DNA of 64,000 nucleotides from contig NW_006499997.1 of NCBI RefSeq assembly GCF_000471905.2, positions 4,559,172-4,623,171 on the forward strand, in the 5' to 3' direction. The DNA comes from Amborella trichopoda. Taxonomy: Eukaryota > Streptophyta > Magnoliopsida > Amborellales > Amborellaceae. A program made the position numbers and the translations under genes. Shown piece after piece: positions 33,331-44,077 of the stretch; the stretch's first letter is position 1, and each line of letters opens with the position of its first letter. The notes under the pieces were generated by a model. That model made no database searches, was not told where the DNA came from, and saw nothing but the letters and a program-made list of their open reading frames with translations.

Positions 33331-34484
33331 CCTCCTTATCTTCTGAGGAGCGAGAAAATGTGATTTCCTTTCTTAAAGAATATCGTAATGTCTTCTCCTG
33401 GTCATACGATGATATGTCAAGGCCTAATCCCACATTGGTGCAACATCACCTAATATTCAACGAAGGGGCATAGCCTATAAGCCAGAAACTCCGATGTCAA
33501 AAGACTCACCTTGAGCTCAAAATTAAAGAAGAGATTGACAACCTGATCAAGGCGAAGTTCATTACCCCCGTCGATTACTCAGAATGGTTGGCCAACATAG
33601 TGGTCGTACCCAAGAAAGACGGGAAGATCCGAGTGTGTGTTGACTACCGAGACCTCAACAAGGCTTGTCCAAAGGACAACTTCCCATTACCAAATATAAA
33701 TGCCTTGGTCGACAACACTGTGGATCACGAGATGTTGTCATTCATGGATGGCTTCTAGGGTTACAACCAGATCCTCATGGCAGAAGAAGACCAAACCAAG
33801 ATGTCTTTCATAATGCATTGGGGAACCCACTGTTACAAAGTCATGCCCTTCGGTCTCAAAAACACAAGAGCAACTTATCAACGGGCAATGACTAACATCT
33901 TCCACGATCTAATGCATACCATTATGAAAGACTATGTCGACGACACTCTGGTCAAGTCAAAGACCAGGTCTAATCATCTCACCAACCTGAGAACCATTTT
34001 CGAAAGACTCTGGAAACATCAACTCAAACTCAATCAACAAAAGTGTGTGTTTGGAGTTGAAGCCGGAAAATTACTAGGCTTTATAGTAAGCCAAAGAGGT
34101 ATTGAGGTGGGCCTATCCAAGATACGAGCCATCACTGAAATGCCTCCTCCCCAGAACATCAGAGAAATCCGTGGGCATCAAGGCCTCATACAAGCCATAA
34201 GGTGCTTCATTTCACAGCTGGTGGATAAGTGCACACCATTCAATAGACTCCTTAAAAAGGACACCCCATTCATATGGGACAATGAATGCCAAGAAGCATT
34301 TGATCAAATCAAGGAGTACCTCACCAAACCTCCCATCCTTAGTCCTCCTAGTTTAGATAAACCTATGTTCCTATATATGTCAGTGAAAGACAAGACCATG
34401 GGGGAAATGTTAGAACAATATAATGACCTTGGAAAAGAACAAACAATATACTATATCAGCAAACCATGGTCGACTATGAGATAA
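33331..34484 (+). pseudogene. Reverse transcriptase of R-A
   Basis: LSSEERENVISFLKEYRNVF and SWSYDDMSRPNP lead in. After a stop near 33471 come EEIDNLIKAKFITPVDYSEW, NIVVVPKKDGKIRVCVDYRD, CPKDNFPLPNIN, a TAG within SFMDGF*GYNQ (33756-33758), MPFGLKNTRATYQRAMTNIF, and the intact catalytic box DYVDDTLVKS (both Asp at 33939-33944). Then come KLLGFIVSQRGIEV and DTPFIWDNECQEAF. It is the only RT in the window with an unaltered catalytic pair. Confidence 0.92.
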
Positions 34485-34740
34485 GATACACGAATGTGGA
34501 GAAACACTACTTAACAATTGAGTGGGCCATGCAGAAACTAAGACATTACGTCTTATCTTTACCCACTCAAGTACCTATTGGCTAGGCCAGTCCTCTATGG
34601 GTGTTTGGTGAAGTGGAGAATGATATTGAGTGAGTTCGACATTGAATATGTCACTAAAAAGTCGGTCACATGACAAGTCATTACTGACCACTTAGCTGAA
34701 CACACACTGCTAGACAATATTTACGTTAATACGGATCTCT
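34485..34740 (+). pseudogene. First RNase H of R-A, decayed
   Basis: The domain starts within the end of the RT frame (FLYMSVKDKTMGEMLEQYND, EQTIYYISKP) and continues with stops through EKHYLTIEWAMQK-like and YGCLVKWRMILSEFDIEYVT words to ITDHLAEH. The standard MSV.D...G and EK.Y elements allow assignment; the frame is lost at 34482 and again near 34560. Confidence 0.75.
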
Positions 34741-35399
34741 AGGATGAGAACCTCTTCACAATTGAGCACTCGATTTGGGAGCTATACTTCAACGGTGCAA
34801 AGAACGAATACGGGTCAGGTATCGGAGTCATACTATGCTCACCTAAGAAGATTTTAATGCCAATAGCCATTAGGTTGAATTTCCCATGTACCAATAACAT
34901 TCCTGAATATGAAGCCTCGATAGCTGGCCTCGAGAATGCCATGGGAATGAAAATCCAGCAAATACGAGTGATTGGTGACTCCTTACTCTTCACAAACCAA
35001 GTTCAAGGGATTTGGAGGGTGAAAGAAGAAAAGCTCCAGATCAAGAAAAGGTCGAAAAGATGATTCCACATTTTAAGAAAATCACTTTTCAGCATGTAAC
35101 TAGGGAAAATAATTGGTTCGTCGACACCTTTGCAACCCTTGCTTCGATGGTTGATATTCCTCAAGAAATCACCACGCTACCATTCTACATCAGAAACAAA
35201 CATGTCCTTACCCCACTGAGGATTGAAAAAAAAATAGAGCAAGAGAATGAGAATAATGAGGAAATATCTTCTATGGCTTCAAATGCGTTAGTTAAGGCAA
35301 AATCATGGTTCTACAATGTTCTATCCCTGCTAAAAGATGGGTTATACCCCGAAGGAGCTACCAAAAGGATAAAGAAGCCATTCGAAGGTTTTTGATGGG
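34741..35399 (+). pseudogene. Second (Tat-type) RNase H and tether of R-A
   Basis: WELYFNGAKNEYGSGIGVIL, LNFPCTNNIPEYEASIAGLE and IQQIRVIGDSLLFTNQVQG are the second RNase H. The first catalytic Asp, normally YFDGA, reads YFNGA (Asn at 34791-34793), the same change as in T-A. Glu in PEYEA and Asp in IGDSLL are kept. After a frameshift at about 35010 the tail continues in 35012-35395 (QHVTRENNWFVDTFATLASM), the usual end that joins integrase. Confidence 0.88.
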
Positions 35400-36569
35400 A
35401 TTGTTGATAAGAGGTGGCCTCCTGTTCAAGAAATCCTTCGTTGGCATCATTCTACGGTGCCTTGATTAGCCAGAAATTGACCAAGTACTGACAGAGTTTC
35501 ACAATGAAGGAGGTCATTCTGGGGCAGCCGCCGTAGCCAAGAAAATCAGGCGTCAAGGCTATTACGGGACCACCATGGCTGAAGACTGTTGGAAGTTCGT
35601 TAAGAGCTATCCCAAATATCAACTCTATAGAGACCTCATCCATGCACCGTCTGTATCACTCAACACCACTCGTGTGGCATTTTGCCATGTGGGGCCCTGA
35701 TATCATTGGACTGATATCACCAAAAGCCTCAAACAACCATTGTTTTATATTAATGACTACAAAATACTTCACCAAATGGGTAGAGGCCACATCATTTGCT
35801 AAAATTGAAGGCCAACATGTTGCATATTTCATAAAAAACAATATCGTATTCGGATTCGGTGTTTCTGAGTCAATCGTCACTGATAATGGATCCAATCTCA
35901 AAAATGAAAAGGTCACTAAGGTGTGCAAAAAGGTTGGGATAACACATAAATTCTCCACACCTTACTACCCTCAAGGAAACGGACAAGCAGAAGCCACAAA
36001 TAAAGGACTTCTCAAAATCATAGACAAAATAATAGAAGGCAGGAAAGATTGGCACGAAAGCTAAATGACGCCTAATGGGCCTATCTGACTATTGAGAAGA
36101 CTCCTACGGGCATGACCCCATACTCATTGATGTATGGTATGGAAGCAGTGCTACCTATCGAGGTTGAGATACCATCTCTCTGAATCCTTATTCATAAAAA
36201 TTCAGATGAGGAACAAAGGATCAAAGCATGAATCGCTGCCCTCATTAATTTGGATGAAAAACGACTATGAGCAACACAAAATATCATTGCTTACCAGCGT
36301 AGAATCAAGTGGGCATACCAAAGGAAAATTGTTCCTCGACAATTTAAATGGGGGGCATGGTACTCAAGAAAATCTTCCAGACTCCTGCAAATCCACACCC
36401 TTTAGGCAAGTGCAAACCTAATTGGGAGGGGCCATTCGTGGTTACCCGAGTGCATGCAGGCAATTATTCTAAGATAAAAAATCAGGAGGGGTATGAACTC
36501 AATGACCCAATTGAATGTATCTCAAAAAATACTACCTGTAATGGGCTCAAAAGCATGGTGAAAACTTGA
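35400..36569 (+). pseudogene. Integrase of R-A, broken
   Basis: The zinc region is decayed (EFHNEGGHSGAAAVAKKIRR-like, 35490-35560). The core is open at 35642-36064: FAMWGPDIIGLISPKA, FTKWVEATSFAKIEGQHVAY, SIVTDNGSNLKNEKV and YYPQGNGQAEATNKGLLKII, with Asp, Asp and Glu present. Then come pieces in other frames, [24 protein letters not shown] at 36117-36175, and the C-terminal module CKPNWEGPFVVTRVHAGNYS in 36348-36569. Multiple frameshifts. Confidence 0.88.
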
Positions 36570-37586
36570 AATTGCATCACAAAGAAAAATAAAACAAATA
36601 AAACAAATAAAAGAATAAAAAAACAAAAAAATGGATGTGGTGAAAACCTGAAAAGACACCATGGGTAAAAGGAGTGAAAAGATCTCCAAGAAGGAGCTTT
36701 CAATGTAAAGCACTCAAGTACTTGCAAGTTCCAATAATATTGCACAAGCAGACCCTGAGGATGAAGACTCCTCTTAAAACCCCACAGGTTTCCAACAGAA
36801 CCAACTCAGAAAGATGTAGGAGGGTGACATGAATGGAAAATTGAAGTGATTTCGACAAACCCTGGAAAACGTCGAGGCCCTCCAAGATTAAAGCCCGGCA
36901 AGAATCCAGAGGACTCTTCATGAATCCGTGAAGCATAGGCTGAAAGCTCCAAAGGTAAAAAGACAACTTCAAGACCTTTGAGTTCTCATGATCCGGCAAG
37001 GGAATCTTTTTATCATCTTTGGGTAAAATATAACAAAGAAAATCACCATCAAAGGGGCCACAGGTGGAAAAACTGCAAGGCCCGTCCCTTTTGAGAATGT
37101 TGTTTCAATTTGATTGTAAAAATCATCCATTTTCAAAAGCGTTCTCCTTTTATAAGGGACTTCCTCCATCACTACAAGAGGTTAAACTGTTAGTCATCTG
37201 GCCTCATTCTCGAAGGCAACTTCCTATGCCAATTATGAAGGCTTTAAACTAGCCACACACTCCATGGTTGTATGAGTATAACTACCAACTACCACATATA
37301 AGAGATGGGTGAACCTCGCTAACGACGAAATTGGCTAGTTTGGGAGCATTTTTTCCCTCGACTGGATCCCCTGAGGCAATATCAGGCAAGCTCATCCATG
37401 TGTGTGCGTACAATGACCCAATAATAAAAAATTCGAGACAAAAACTATACAACTAGAGGGCTGAGTTTGAAAATAATAAGTTTGAAAGTATGTGCAAAGA
37501 AAGTGATCTATTCTGCTTCGATGAATAAAATTGCACACTTACAAGGGCAAGCTTAGTAAAGACCTCACAACAGGAGCAGTAACACT

Positions 37587-37610
37587 TAATAATAATAATA
37601 ATAATAATAA
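37587..37610. repeat. AAT microsatellite
   Basis: Eight units of AAT at the start of the repeat-rich half of the R-A 3' UTR. Confidence 0.9.
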
Positions 37611-37844
37611 ACATTTTTATGAGCGACACACCTGGTATCGCCCAGCCAAAAAACAATAATTAAAAAAATATATATTGAAATAGGCGACACGCCTAGTGTC
37701 GCCCAGCCAGTGAGGGCAACATGCCTCGTGTTGCCTGAGCAACACCACTCGTGTCACTCAAATATTTTTTACCAAAAACCTTTTTTTTCTTTTCAATTAA
37801 ACCAATCTTTCCAAATAAAGAAAAAAATTTCAAAAAAGTTCCAT

Positions 37845-38100
37845 ATGCTCCTCAGTGGTATGACCCTAAACTGCCAACCAATTTCAAAAAAAGAAAAAAA
37901 AAAAATTCAAACATTTCCAAAGACTCCTTGGTGGCATGAGCCTAAACTGCCAATCGATTTCAAAATCTTTCGCTCCTCGGTAGCATGAGCCTAAACTGCC
38001 AACCGGCTTTAAAGTCTTTTGCTCCTCGGAGGCATGAGTCTAAACTGCCAACCAATTTCAAAAAAATCTTTTGCACTATGATGGCAGGAGCCTAAACTGC
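37845..38100 (+). repeat. CATGAGCCTAAACTGCCAACC array
   Basis: Five to six units of 55-65 bp: GCTCCTCGGTGGCATGAGCC and TAAACTGCCAACCAATTTCA, separated by A-rich spacers of varying length. Older copies are at 20500-20770. Confidence 0.85.
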
Positions 38101-38114
38101 CAACCAGGACTCAG

Positions 38115-38565
38115 ATCGTCAAACTCGTGCGACGTTAAAAAGCCGAGCCAACACATGAAACTCGTGCGACGTTAAAAAATCGAGTTAACAAGTCAAACTC
38201 GTGCGACGTTAAAAAACTGAGCTAACACGTCAAACTCGTGCGACGTTAAAAAACCGAGCTAACACATCAAACTCGTGCGACATTAAAAACTAAGCTAACA
38301 CGTCAAACTCGTGCAACGTTAAAAACTCAAGCTAACACGTCAAACTTGTATGACGTTAAAAAACCGAGCTAATACATCAAACTCGTGTGACGTTAAAAAA
38401 AACTGAGCTAACACGTCAAACTCATGCGACGTTTAAAAACCGAGTTAATAGGTCAAACTTGTGTGACATTAAAAAAACAAGCTAACACATCAAACTCGTG
38501 CGACGCTAAAAAACCGAGCTAATACATCAAACTCATGCATCGTAAAAGAGCCAAGACAGGTAACG
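38115..38565 (+). repeat. 36-39 bp tandem array, 12 units
   Basis: Consensus ACGTCAAACTCGTGCGACGT followed by TAAAAAACCGAGCTAAC. Units vary mainly by C-to-T or G-to-A changes and by the length of the A run. ACGTC and GACGT within the unit are inverted copies, as are CTCG and CGAG. The first and last units are most diverged. Confidence 0.92.
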
Positions 38566-39295
38566 TGTAGCCCCGTATGATGTAAAAGGTCGGGTTATCC
38601 AATTAAACGTCAAACTTGTGCGACGTAAAAGAGCCGAGATAAGTACTGTTTATCACCGTATGACGTAAAGGGTCTGGTGTATGGTCCATCGTTGCATGAC
38701 GTGAAACTTCTTAGAGGGATCTTTGGTTGCAAGAGTTAAAATTGCTAACCAACCGTATTTTTTGAAATATCTTCCTCTTTTCAAAATTTTCATTATATGT
38801 CTTGTGATTTCAAAAACTTTAATTTTTTTGTTAAAATCGTAACCTGTCCCTGCTCCGGGTTCTATTTCAAATCTCCCCCTACTTTCAAAATTTCTCAAAC
38901 ATTTTCTAAAATAAAGGAGCTAGGACCCCGTATATGATGATTACCACGTTTGCCGTGATTGCCGCGGTGCTGCTTCGCCTCTCTATTCGGAATTGATCGG
39001 ACAAGTCTCGTCCTATAGAAAACTTTCCAATAGAAAGCCTTAGGAAACCCCTATGGAAATCAAAGAAATTGTCAGAGTTAAAATTTTCAAACTGAGAAAA
39101 CCCTGAGGTCAAGTGGCATGGCTATACAATCTACCTCGAGTTTCAAGCCTGCGTAACTCGCCGACACCTCACGTCGAAAACACTAGGATGAAAATGCCCT
39201 ATGTGGGTGAGCATGGGAGTGCAATGGTTTGGAGGGATAGTTGGTGTGCCATCTGCCCACGTGACGTCGGGATGACATTCATCTTTGACATTCTC

Positions 39296-39450
39296 ATGTC
39301 CCTTGAAGGATAGGGAGTGTCAGAGAGTCTACTGTTGCTACTCACCTGTCCCTCGAAGGACAGGGAGTCCGCGTTCTCTTGCCCTTCGAAGGACAGGGAA
39401 CGACAGTGTTTCTACTCTTTGCCACTTTCCTGTCGCTCGAAGGACAGGGA
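39296..39450 (+). repeat. CTGTCC/GGACAG hairpin cluster before the PPT
   Basis: Four copies of CCTGTCCCTCGAAGGACAGG with variations, 30-55 bases apart, the last ending about five bases before the PPT. CCTGTCC pairs with GGACAGG around a 5-6 base loop. Two decayed copies sit in the same place before the R LTR at 21978. Confidence 0.88.
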
Positions 39451-39454
39451 GTGC

Positions 39455-39468
39455 AAAAGAGGGGCAAC
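39455..39468 (+). other. Polypurine tract of R-A
   Basis: AAAAGAGGGGCAAC directly before TGTTGACACCC, a pairing usual in Tat-clade elements. The copy at 21964-21977 reads AAAGAGGGGCAAC. Confidence 0.82.
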
Positions 39469-40797
39469 TGTTGACACCCGCTTTAAATCTGGCAAGTTCT
39501 GTGGTTTTCTTAGACGCTTAGAATCAAATTAGCCTAGTAAAACCAAAATCCATAGGTTACATAATTTACCCTGTGAGCCGGAACCATTCTGTCAGCCTAG
39601 AACCCAGCACATGCCTGTTTTGACCCAGAATCAAGTAAACGCGCTGTTTTACCGAAATAATCATAAAATATTAAAAAAGTAATTTTTTACCCAAATTTTC
39701 TCTAAGTGTTTTAAAAGAGGCTAATAAAGACATCAAAATTGAAAAACATCAATTTCGACAAGTTTTAGTTTGGGCGACACGGAGCATGCCGCCCATGCAA
39801 CACAGGAAGTGTTGCCTAAGTCATCTTGTAAATGCCCTGTCTTACCAAAAAAATCATTAAAAATAGTAAAAAAATCCGTTTGGACCAAAACATTTCTTGT
39901 AGCTTCATAAGACTCTAGGGAGCACACCAAAAAATAAAATTTCCAATTTCGACAAGTTTTGGTTTGGGCGACACTGGGCATGCCACCAAGGCGACACGAC
40001 TCGTCCCACTCGGGTGACACGACCAGTGCCCCCCAGACCCGTTTTTTCCCAAACGTGTTTTTATCATTTTTTGTTTTTTTAGGGTTATCTTGTGGGTAGT
40101 TTGGCCGTGTGATGCTATCTGCATCGGTCAAATCTGAATTTTAAAAAATAAAAGATTGGTTTAACTAAGGGATTTGTTGGTTACGGGATAACTCTGCCCC
40201 AACAAATACCTCGTTCCGATGAACTCACTTTGGGTGACCATAAAAGGATGAAAAATCAGAGGGTTGAGAGGGGAAGAGACTTTTAGAAACTTTAGGCTGG
40301 AAGAGAAACCTAAGAGAAGTAGAGAGATCTTCCCTGAGAAAACCATAACCCTCATCTTAAGCCTGATTAAACCTAGACCTAGGGAACAACAACCCTAGAT
40401 CGAAACCATTTCTAGGGCACAACCACCCTACTACTTCCAGAGACTTGCTGATCGACATCTGGACCACAACGACAAACGGAACCGGTTTTGATACGGGCGA
40501 GCCCTCGAAGGCTCAGGAACCTCGGGCCATCTAGCCCGGTTCAGTATTTTCTTCTCCTTCATTTCCTTTTTTTTTTTTTTATCTAGCTTTGATTCATTCT
40601 GATTTCAAAATTGTGTTTTTAAATGCTTCGGATCACGCGGACTCCGCCACTGATCTGAGATCAGATCTGATCTCAGATCTGAATTCGATTGTTCCCACTT
40701 TCTCTACTATTGCTTTTTTATCTATTTTTTATCAGTTGAAAGTGTCCGATTTGAGAGATCTACATCGTTAGATCGCTTCTATTCTGCAATATAAACA
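39469..40797 (+). repeat. 3' LTR of R-A, 1,329 bp
   Basis: It starts TGTTGACACCCGCTTTAAAT and ends CTGCAATATAAACA. It contains GGCGACAC inverted repeats (39770-40040), the words AGGGCACAACCACCCT (40410-40430), a block GAGCCCTCGAAGGCTC (40500-40515), a perfect 28-base palindrome (40652-40679), and TTTGAGAGATCTACATC near the end. The LTR at 47946-49019 matches through most of its length. Confidence 0.9.
40652..40679. repeat. Perfect 28-bp palindrome in the R LTR
   Basis: Built of GATCTGAGATC, AGATCT and GATCTCAGATC; the whole is its own reverse complement. It lies 118 bases from the LTR end. The other R LTR has a longer, different stem-loop at the same place (48863-48914). Confidence 0.93.
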
Positions 40798-41402
40798 AGA
40801 TGCAAGCTCAAGGCAACATGAGGGTTGCCTCGAGGTGTGGCTCGAGTGGATAGACCACGAGACTTTGAGTGTGTGCGAGAGGTGAAGACCTTAGGACCTC
40901 TGCCTCTGTGTACCAACCCTCCAAGTGTGGAGGCTCAAAGTAGTGAAGGAGCACAAGGGGTTGCCTTGCGGCAAACCTCAAGAGCGACGACAGTTTACTT
41001 GCCCTTCACAGGGATGGACAAGGCATCTTTCCAGCATACCGCGGCAGTATGACTGGTAAGAGATTTGCTAGTAGCACGGTGTGCGGCAGCATGAGTGTTA
41101 CCCATGCAAGGGGCCTTGGTGGAGTGCCCACCAGGGTGAGAAAGCGAGGAGGCAGAAACCTTTAAGTCCCCTCTCGCATCGATCCAAGTGAGAACTTGAG
41201 AGCTGTATCGTGAGTCCTGACTCAAAAGGAGAGTAGGGATGGAGGCTTGAGCGACTCGCTTCCTTGGGACAGCCACGAGTGCAGGGATAAGGAAGTCCTT
41301 GACCCGGATGAACAGGTTGAATAACCCAGGTGCCATAGAAATTGGAGCAGAAAGTAAAAAGGAAATTGGTCAAACAAGAGCGAACTAACTAAGGGGTAGT
41401 AA
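40798..41402 (-). pseudogene. Gag N-terminus of minus element T-G
   Basis: On the minus strand an open frame 40995-41336 starts MAPGLFNLFIRVKDFLIPAL, matching MASGFFNPFIRIGDFSIPAF of T-B (59862 on) and MASGFLNPFIRIRDFLILVF of T-F. It begins 65 bases after the PBS, which fixes the start. The rest of gag is lost: R-A is inserted at 40798. The sequence after residue 30 is not close to the other copies. Function of this N-terminal part is not known to me. Confidence 0.78.
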
Positions 41403-41422
41403 GTCCCCAGTGGAGTCGCCAA
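41403..41422 (-). other. Primer binding site of T-G
   Basis: Minus strand TTGGCGACTCCACTGGGGAC, two bases inside the LTR end. TGGCGACTCC is complementary to the 3' end of plant tRNA-Arg as I remember it. Confidence 0.78.
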
Positions 41423-42049
41423 GATGGTTAGGTGCCTCGATCTCACCCTTCGGATCTAGGTGATCTGGCGGCACGTGTCTTGGGTTTCTGATGAACCTGA
41501 GAATTGAGATCGCTCTCTCGGAATCTTGCTCGAGGGCAAGGGCTGGTATACCAACCAATGAAAGAGGAATTTTAAGTGGGTTCGGGACTTACGCGGGCTG
41601 GCTCGCGTAGGTGCCCTCTTAGATCATGAAGAAAGCCCTCGAGCTGCTTGAGCTGGTTCAGAATCGCCTCCCTTGACCTGTAATCCTCTTGTTTTTTCTG
41701 CACAACACTTCTATGGTTAATTTGTAAGACAAGTGGGTCGAAGGGACCCACCCTTGCCTTAGGGCAATTCATGTTCACATGAAAAGGCGATGAAGTGCAA
41801 GGTTCGGCGTAAGATAGAAATGAGAAGAGAGCTTAACGTAGGGGTGAGACTAGTACGATACTCAAAAATTACCGACTCGGAGTGGTAGCAAGACAGGCAT
41901 GGTTCTCAGGATCAGCACGACGACAATACTACTCGAAATCGAGGTCAGCGCGTCGGTGATTGGCTAGGTCTACCCTCAGTCAAGTGAGAGGAGAAAGAGG
42001 TGAAGAGGAAAGAATGAGACTACAAAGAGAAGGGAAAGTTCAGACGTCA

Positions 42050-42560
42050 ATAGGCATCGCGGTGGGCAATGCAAGGAGATGACGCATCCCTTGTGGCGGT
42101 GGGCAATGCAAGGAGACGGCTCATCCCTTGTGGACGGCGCATCCCTTGTGGACGAGGCACACGAATATAGCTTCTCCTACATCACACGGCGATAGGCAAG
42201 GGACGTAGGGAGAATGGCGATGGGCAACGGTGGTACGAAGGAAGGTTGCGAAAGACGATGGGTGTCGTTAGAGCCTCTAGTGAGCGGCAATAGGTATCGC
42301 CGTCTCCGCTAGACGCGCAATAGAGGAAGACCCCTCCAGGTGGCAACAAGCTACGCCGTCTGGGTTCTTCGTCGAGACGTCACAGCTACATCTGTGGTCG
42401 GCGATAGGCAAACTTCACTGGAAGAAAGAGATAAACAAATAGAAGGTGAGGGGGAATCATGCATGGAGCTGTCATCGCCATGCACAACTTGTGGGACCAA
42501 GAGAGAGGCATGCATGGCACTACCACTGTCGTGCACGACCTCTGCAAGGAACTCAAACGT
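42050..42560 (-). repeat. Hairpin-module field of the T-G LTR
   Basis: Seen on the plus strand as GGCAATAGGTATCGCC, GGCGATAGGCAAGG, GGCGATGGGCAACGG, GCATGGAGCTGTCATCGCC followed by ATGC, and similar. The inner GGCGAT...CGCC part is kept while outer stems vary. Units are irregularly spaced, without the clean CT spacer of the other arrays. Confidence 0.65.
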
Positions 42561-42786
42561 AGAAGGGGGAGAAGAGAGGGGAGAAAAAAGAGAGAGAAGA
42601 AAAAAAAAAAGAAGAGAGTGAAGGTTTACTTCAACCCTAGGGGTACCAGTCAAAACGTTTCTCTCACCTCACTCTCTCTCTTTAACGTGACACCACAATG
42701 GTAAGAAAGAGAAACTTGAGTTAAATGAAAACTCTCTTGTGTGTGTATGCCTCTTCCTCTTCTTTTTTGCGTACAATGATGGTAGG

Positions 42787-42794
42787 TATATATA
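42787..42794 (-). promoter_or_regulatory. TATA region of the T-G LTR
   Basis: Minus-strand TATATATA next to GCATACTTTTA, about 25 bases downstream of the minus CCCATATTTGGGGC block, matching the TATA placement in the plus-strand T LTRs. Confidence 0.5.
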
Positions 42795-44077
42795 AAAGTA
42801 TGCCCCAAATATGGGTGGATGATCAAAAGTAACCCTAATTGCTAGAAATTAAGATTAAAATGAATTAAAAGAAATTAGAAAATAGGGTGAGAAATAATAG
42901 ATTGCCCCTTCCTAAAAGGTCATGGAATTCCAGAACAGTCCTTGTGTTACCCTAAGATTGCGTGATCTTGCATAGCTAATTTGGGGTCGTTTTGGTGCCT
43001 GGTTGATCGTAAGATAATTGTTTTCCTGTAGGGTTCGACATGGTGATCGATTTGATACCAACTTCGAGCCATGGATCGTGTTTTTGGTCCACGATCATGT
43101 GACTTGAAATTTGAGTAGATCTTGAAACTTTGGATCAATAGTATGTTCGTTCCTTGATGTTTTTCTGTGCTTTCTTCATTGAATCACACTAAGTAGTCTA
43201 CTACGATCACGAAGCACAAAACGCAGCTCGATTCGGTGGCCGAACAAAGATTTTGTGAGTTTGGAATTATGACCGGGATCAAGGATTCCGGCGACAGAAT
43301 TTGCAGTCTATTCGTCGGCTTCGTGTGCAGAATCCGGCTGTTAATCATGTACGGGGTTCGCGTCAAAGATGGCCCGAGACCTTACGCCTGCAATGGAATA
43401 GGACTCTCAATGATCGGGCTGCGAGTAGCTTGATTTGGCTACTCGAGTGAGGTATGAAGCTGCTGAATTTCTTGCACTTTTCTTCACAGGTTAGCAACTT
43501 TTCTCTAGCTCTTCTTCGTACTTGGGTATCGTCACGGGGCGTGCCACATATCGAATCGCTCGTCTTGACTAGACGAACATGCTCACCAAATTTGAGCAAG
43601 ATCCGATTGAGGACGAGTGAGTTATGAGTGTTGAAATTTACTGGCCGCGACTGTCCCTTCAATGGTGTAGTGCTGCAGAGTGGCCGCATGAGAATAGCAT
43701 GCGGCTTCCCCTGTTTCACTCTTTCACTAATAACGCCTTCTTGGAATGTCCGTTTGAGCTGAAACTTGACCCTTGGAGGTTTTCAAATGTGATGAATCCA
43801 ATGGTGGTGGTACCACATCAATTTCAGATCCTGAAATTGAAGCTCTAGTTATAGGGATCCGTTTCAGGGTGTTAGAGGTCGATTCTACCGCAACCGTTTC
43901 TCAGTCTGCACTGCCTTAGACATGTCGAAATGTGACAAAACTTGGCAAGAGATTCTTGAGAGACCTCATGAGGATTGTAGCCAATTTTGGTGCTGCTCTA
44001 AGACTATCTGAATTTTCGCTACCTGTTAGGCCTTTATTGAGCAGGTGCCCCATATTGATGAAAAATACCTTCCAACA

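Larger units (their letters stand above)
36570..39468 (+). other. 3' UTR of R-A
   Basis: No coding. From 36570 to about 37550 is a stretch with no internal repeats that I can see; the start is A-rich (36580-36630). Then come an AAT microsatellite, GGCGACAC inverted repeats (37620-37760), CCTAAACTGCCAACC units (37845-38100), the CTCGTGCGACGTTAAAAAAC array (38115-38565), a block matching 21250-21880, CTGTCC/GGACAG hairpins (39296-39450), and the PPT. Confidence 0.82.
32706..40797 (+). mobile_element. Tat-like Ty3/gypsy element R-A, 5' truncated
   Basis: The order is gag-pol linker, RT, RNase H, second RNase H, integrase (to 36569), 3' UTR (36570-39468), PPT and 3' LTR (39469-40797). The left end is a raw junction in linker coding next to a T LTR pyrimidine tract; 5' LTR, PBS, gag and protease are missing. 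The right end is an exact LTR terminus (AATATAAACA) inside the gag of minus element T-G. AGATG at 40798-40802 is the candidate target copy. Confidence 0.88.
41425..44077 (-). repeat. 5' LTR of T-G, 2,653 bp
   Basis: On the minus strand it starts TGTTGGAAGGTATTTTTCAT at 44077 and ends GGCACCTAACCA at 41425, followed by the PBS. It contains U3 blocks shared with all T LTRs (GCTCAAATTTGGTGAGCATG, ATCGATTTGATACC-like), a minus TATA region at about 42787-42794, and a field of loosely kept GGCGATAGGC hairpin modules (42050-42560). It is complete at both ends. GAGGT at 44078-44082 is the candidate target copy. Confidence 0.87.

Noticed and set aside
38115-38565. CRISPR-like array
   Set aside because: Units are contiguous with no unique spacers, in eukaryotic retroelement context.
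40995-41336. Host gene with an open 113-residue frame
   Set aside because: The start MAPGLFNLFIRV and its distance to the PBS match the gag start of T-B and T-F.
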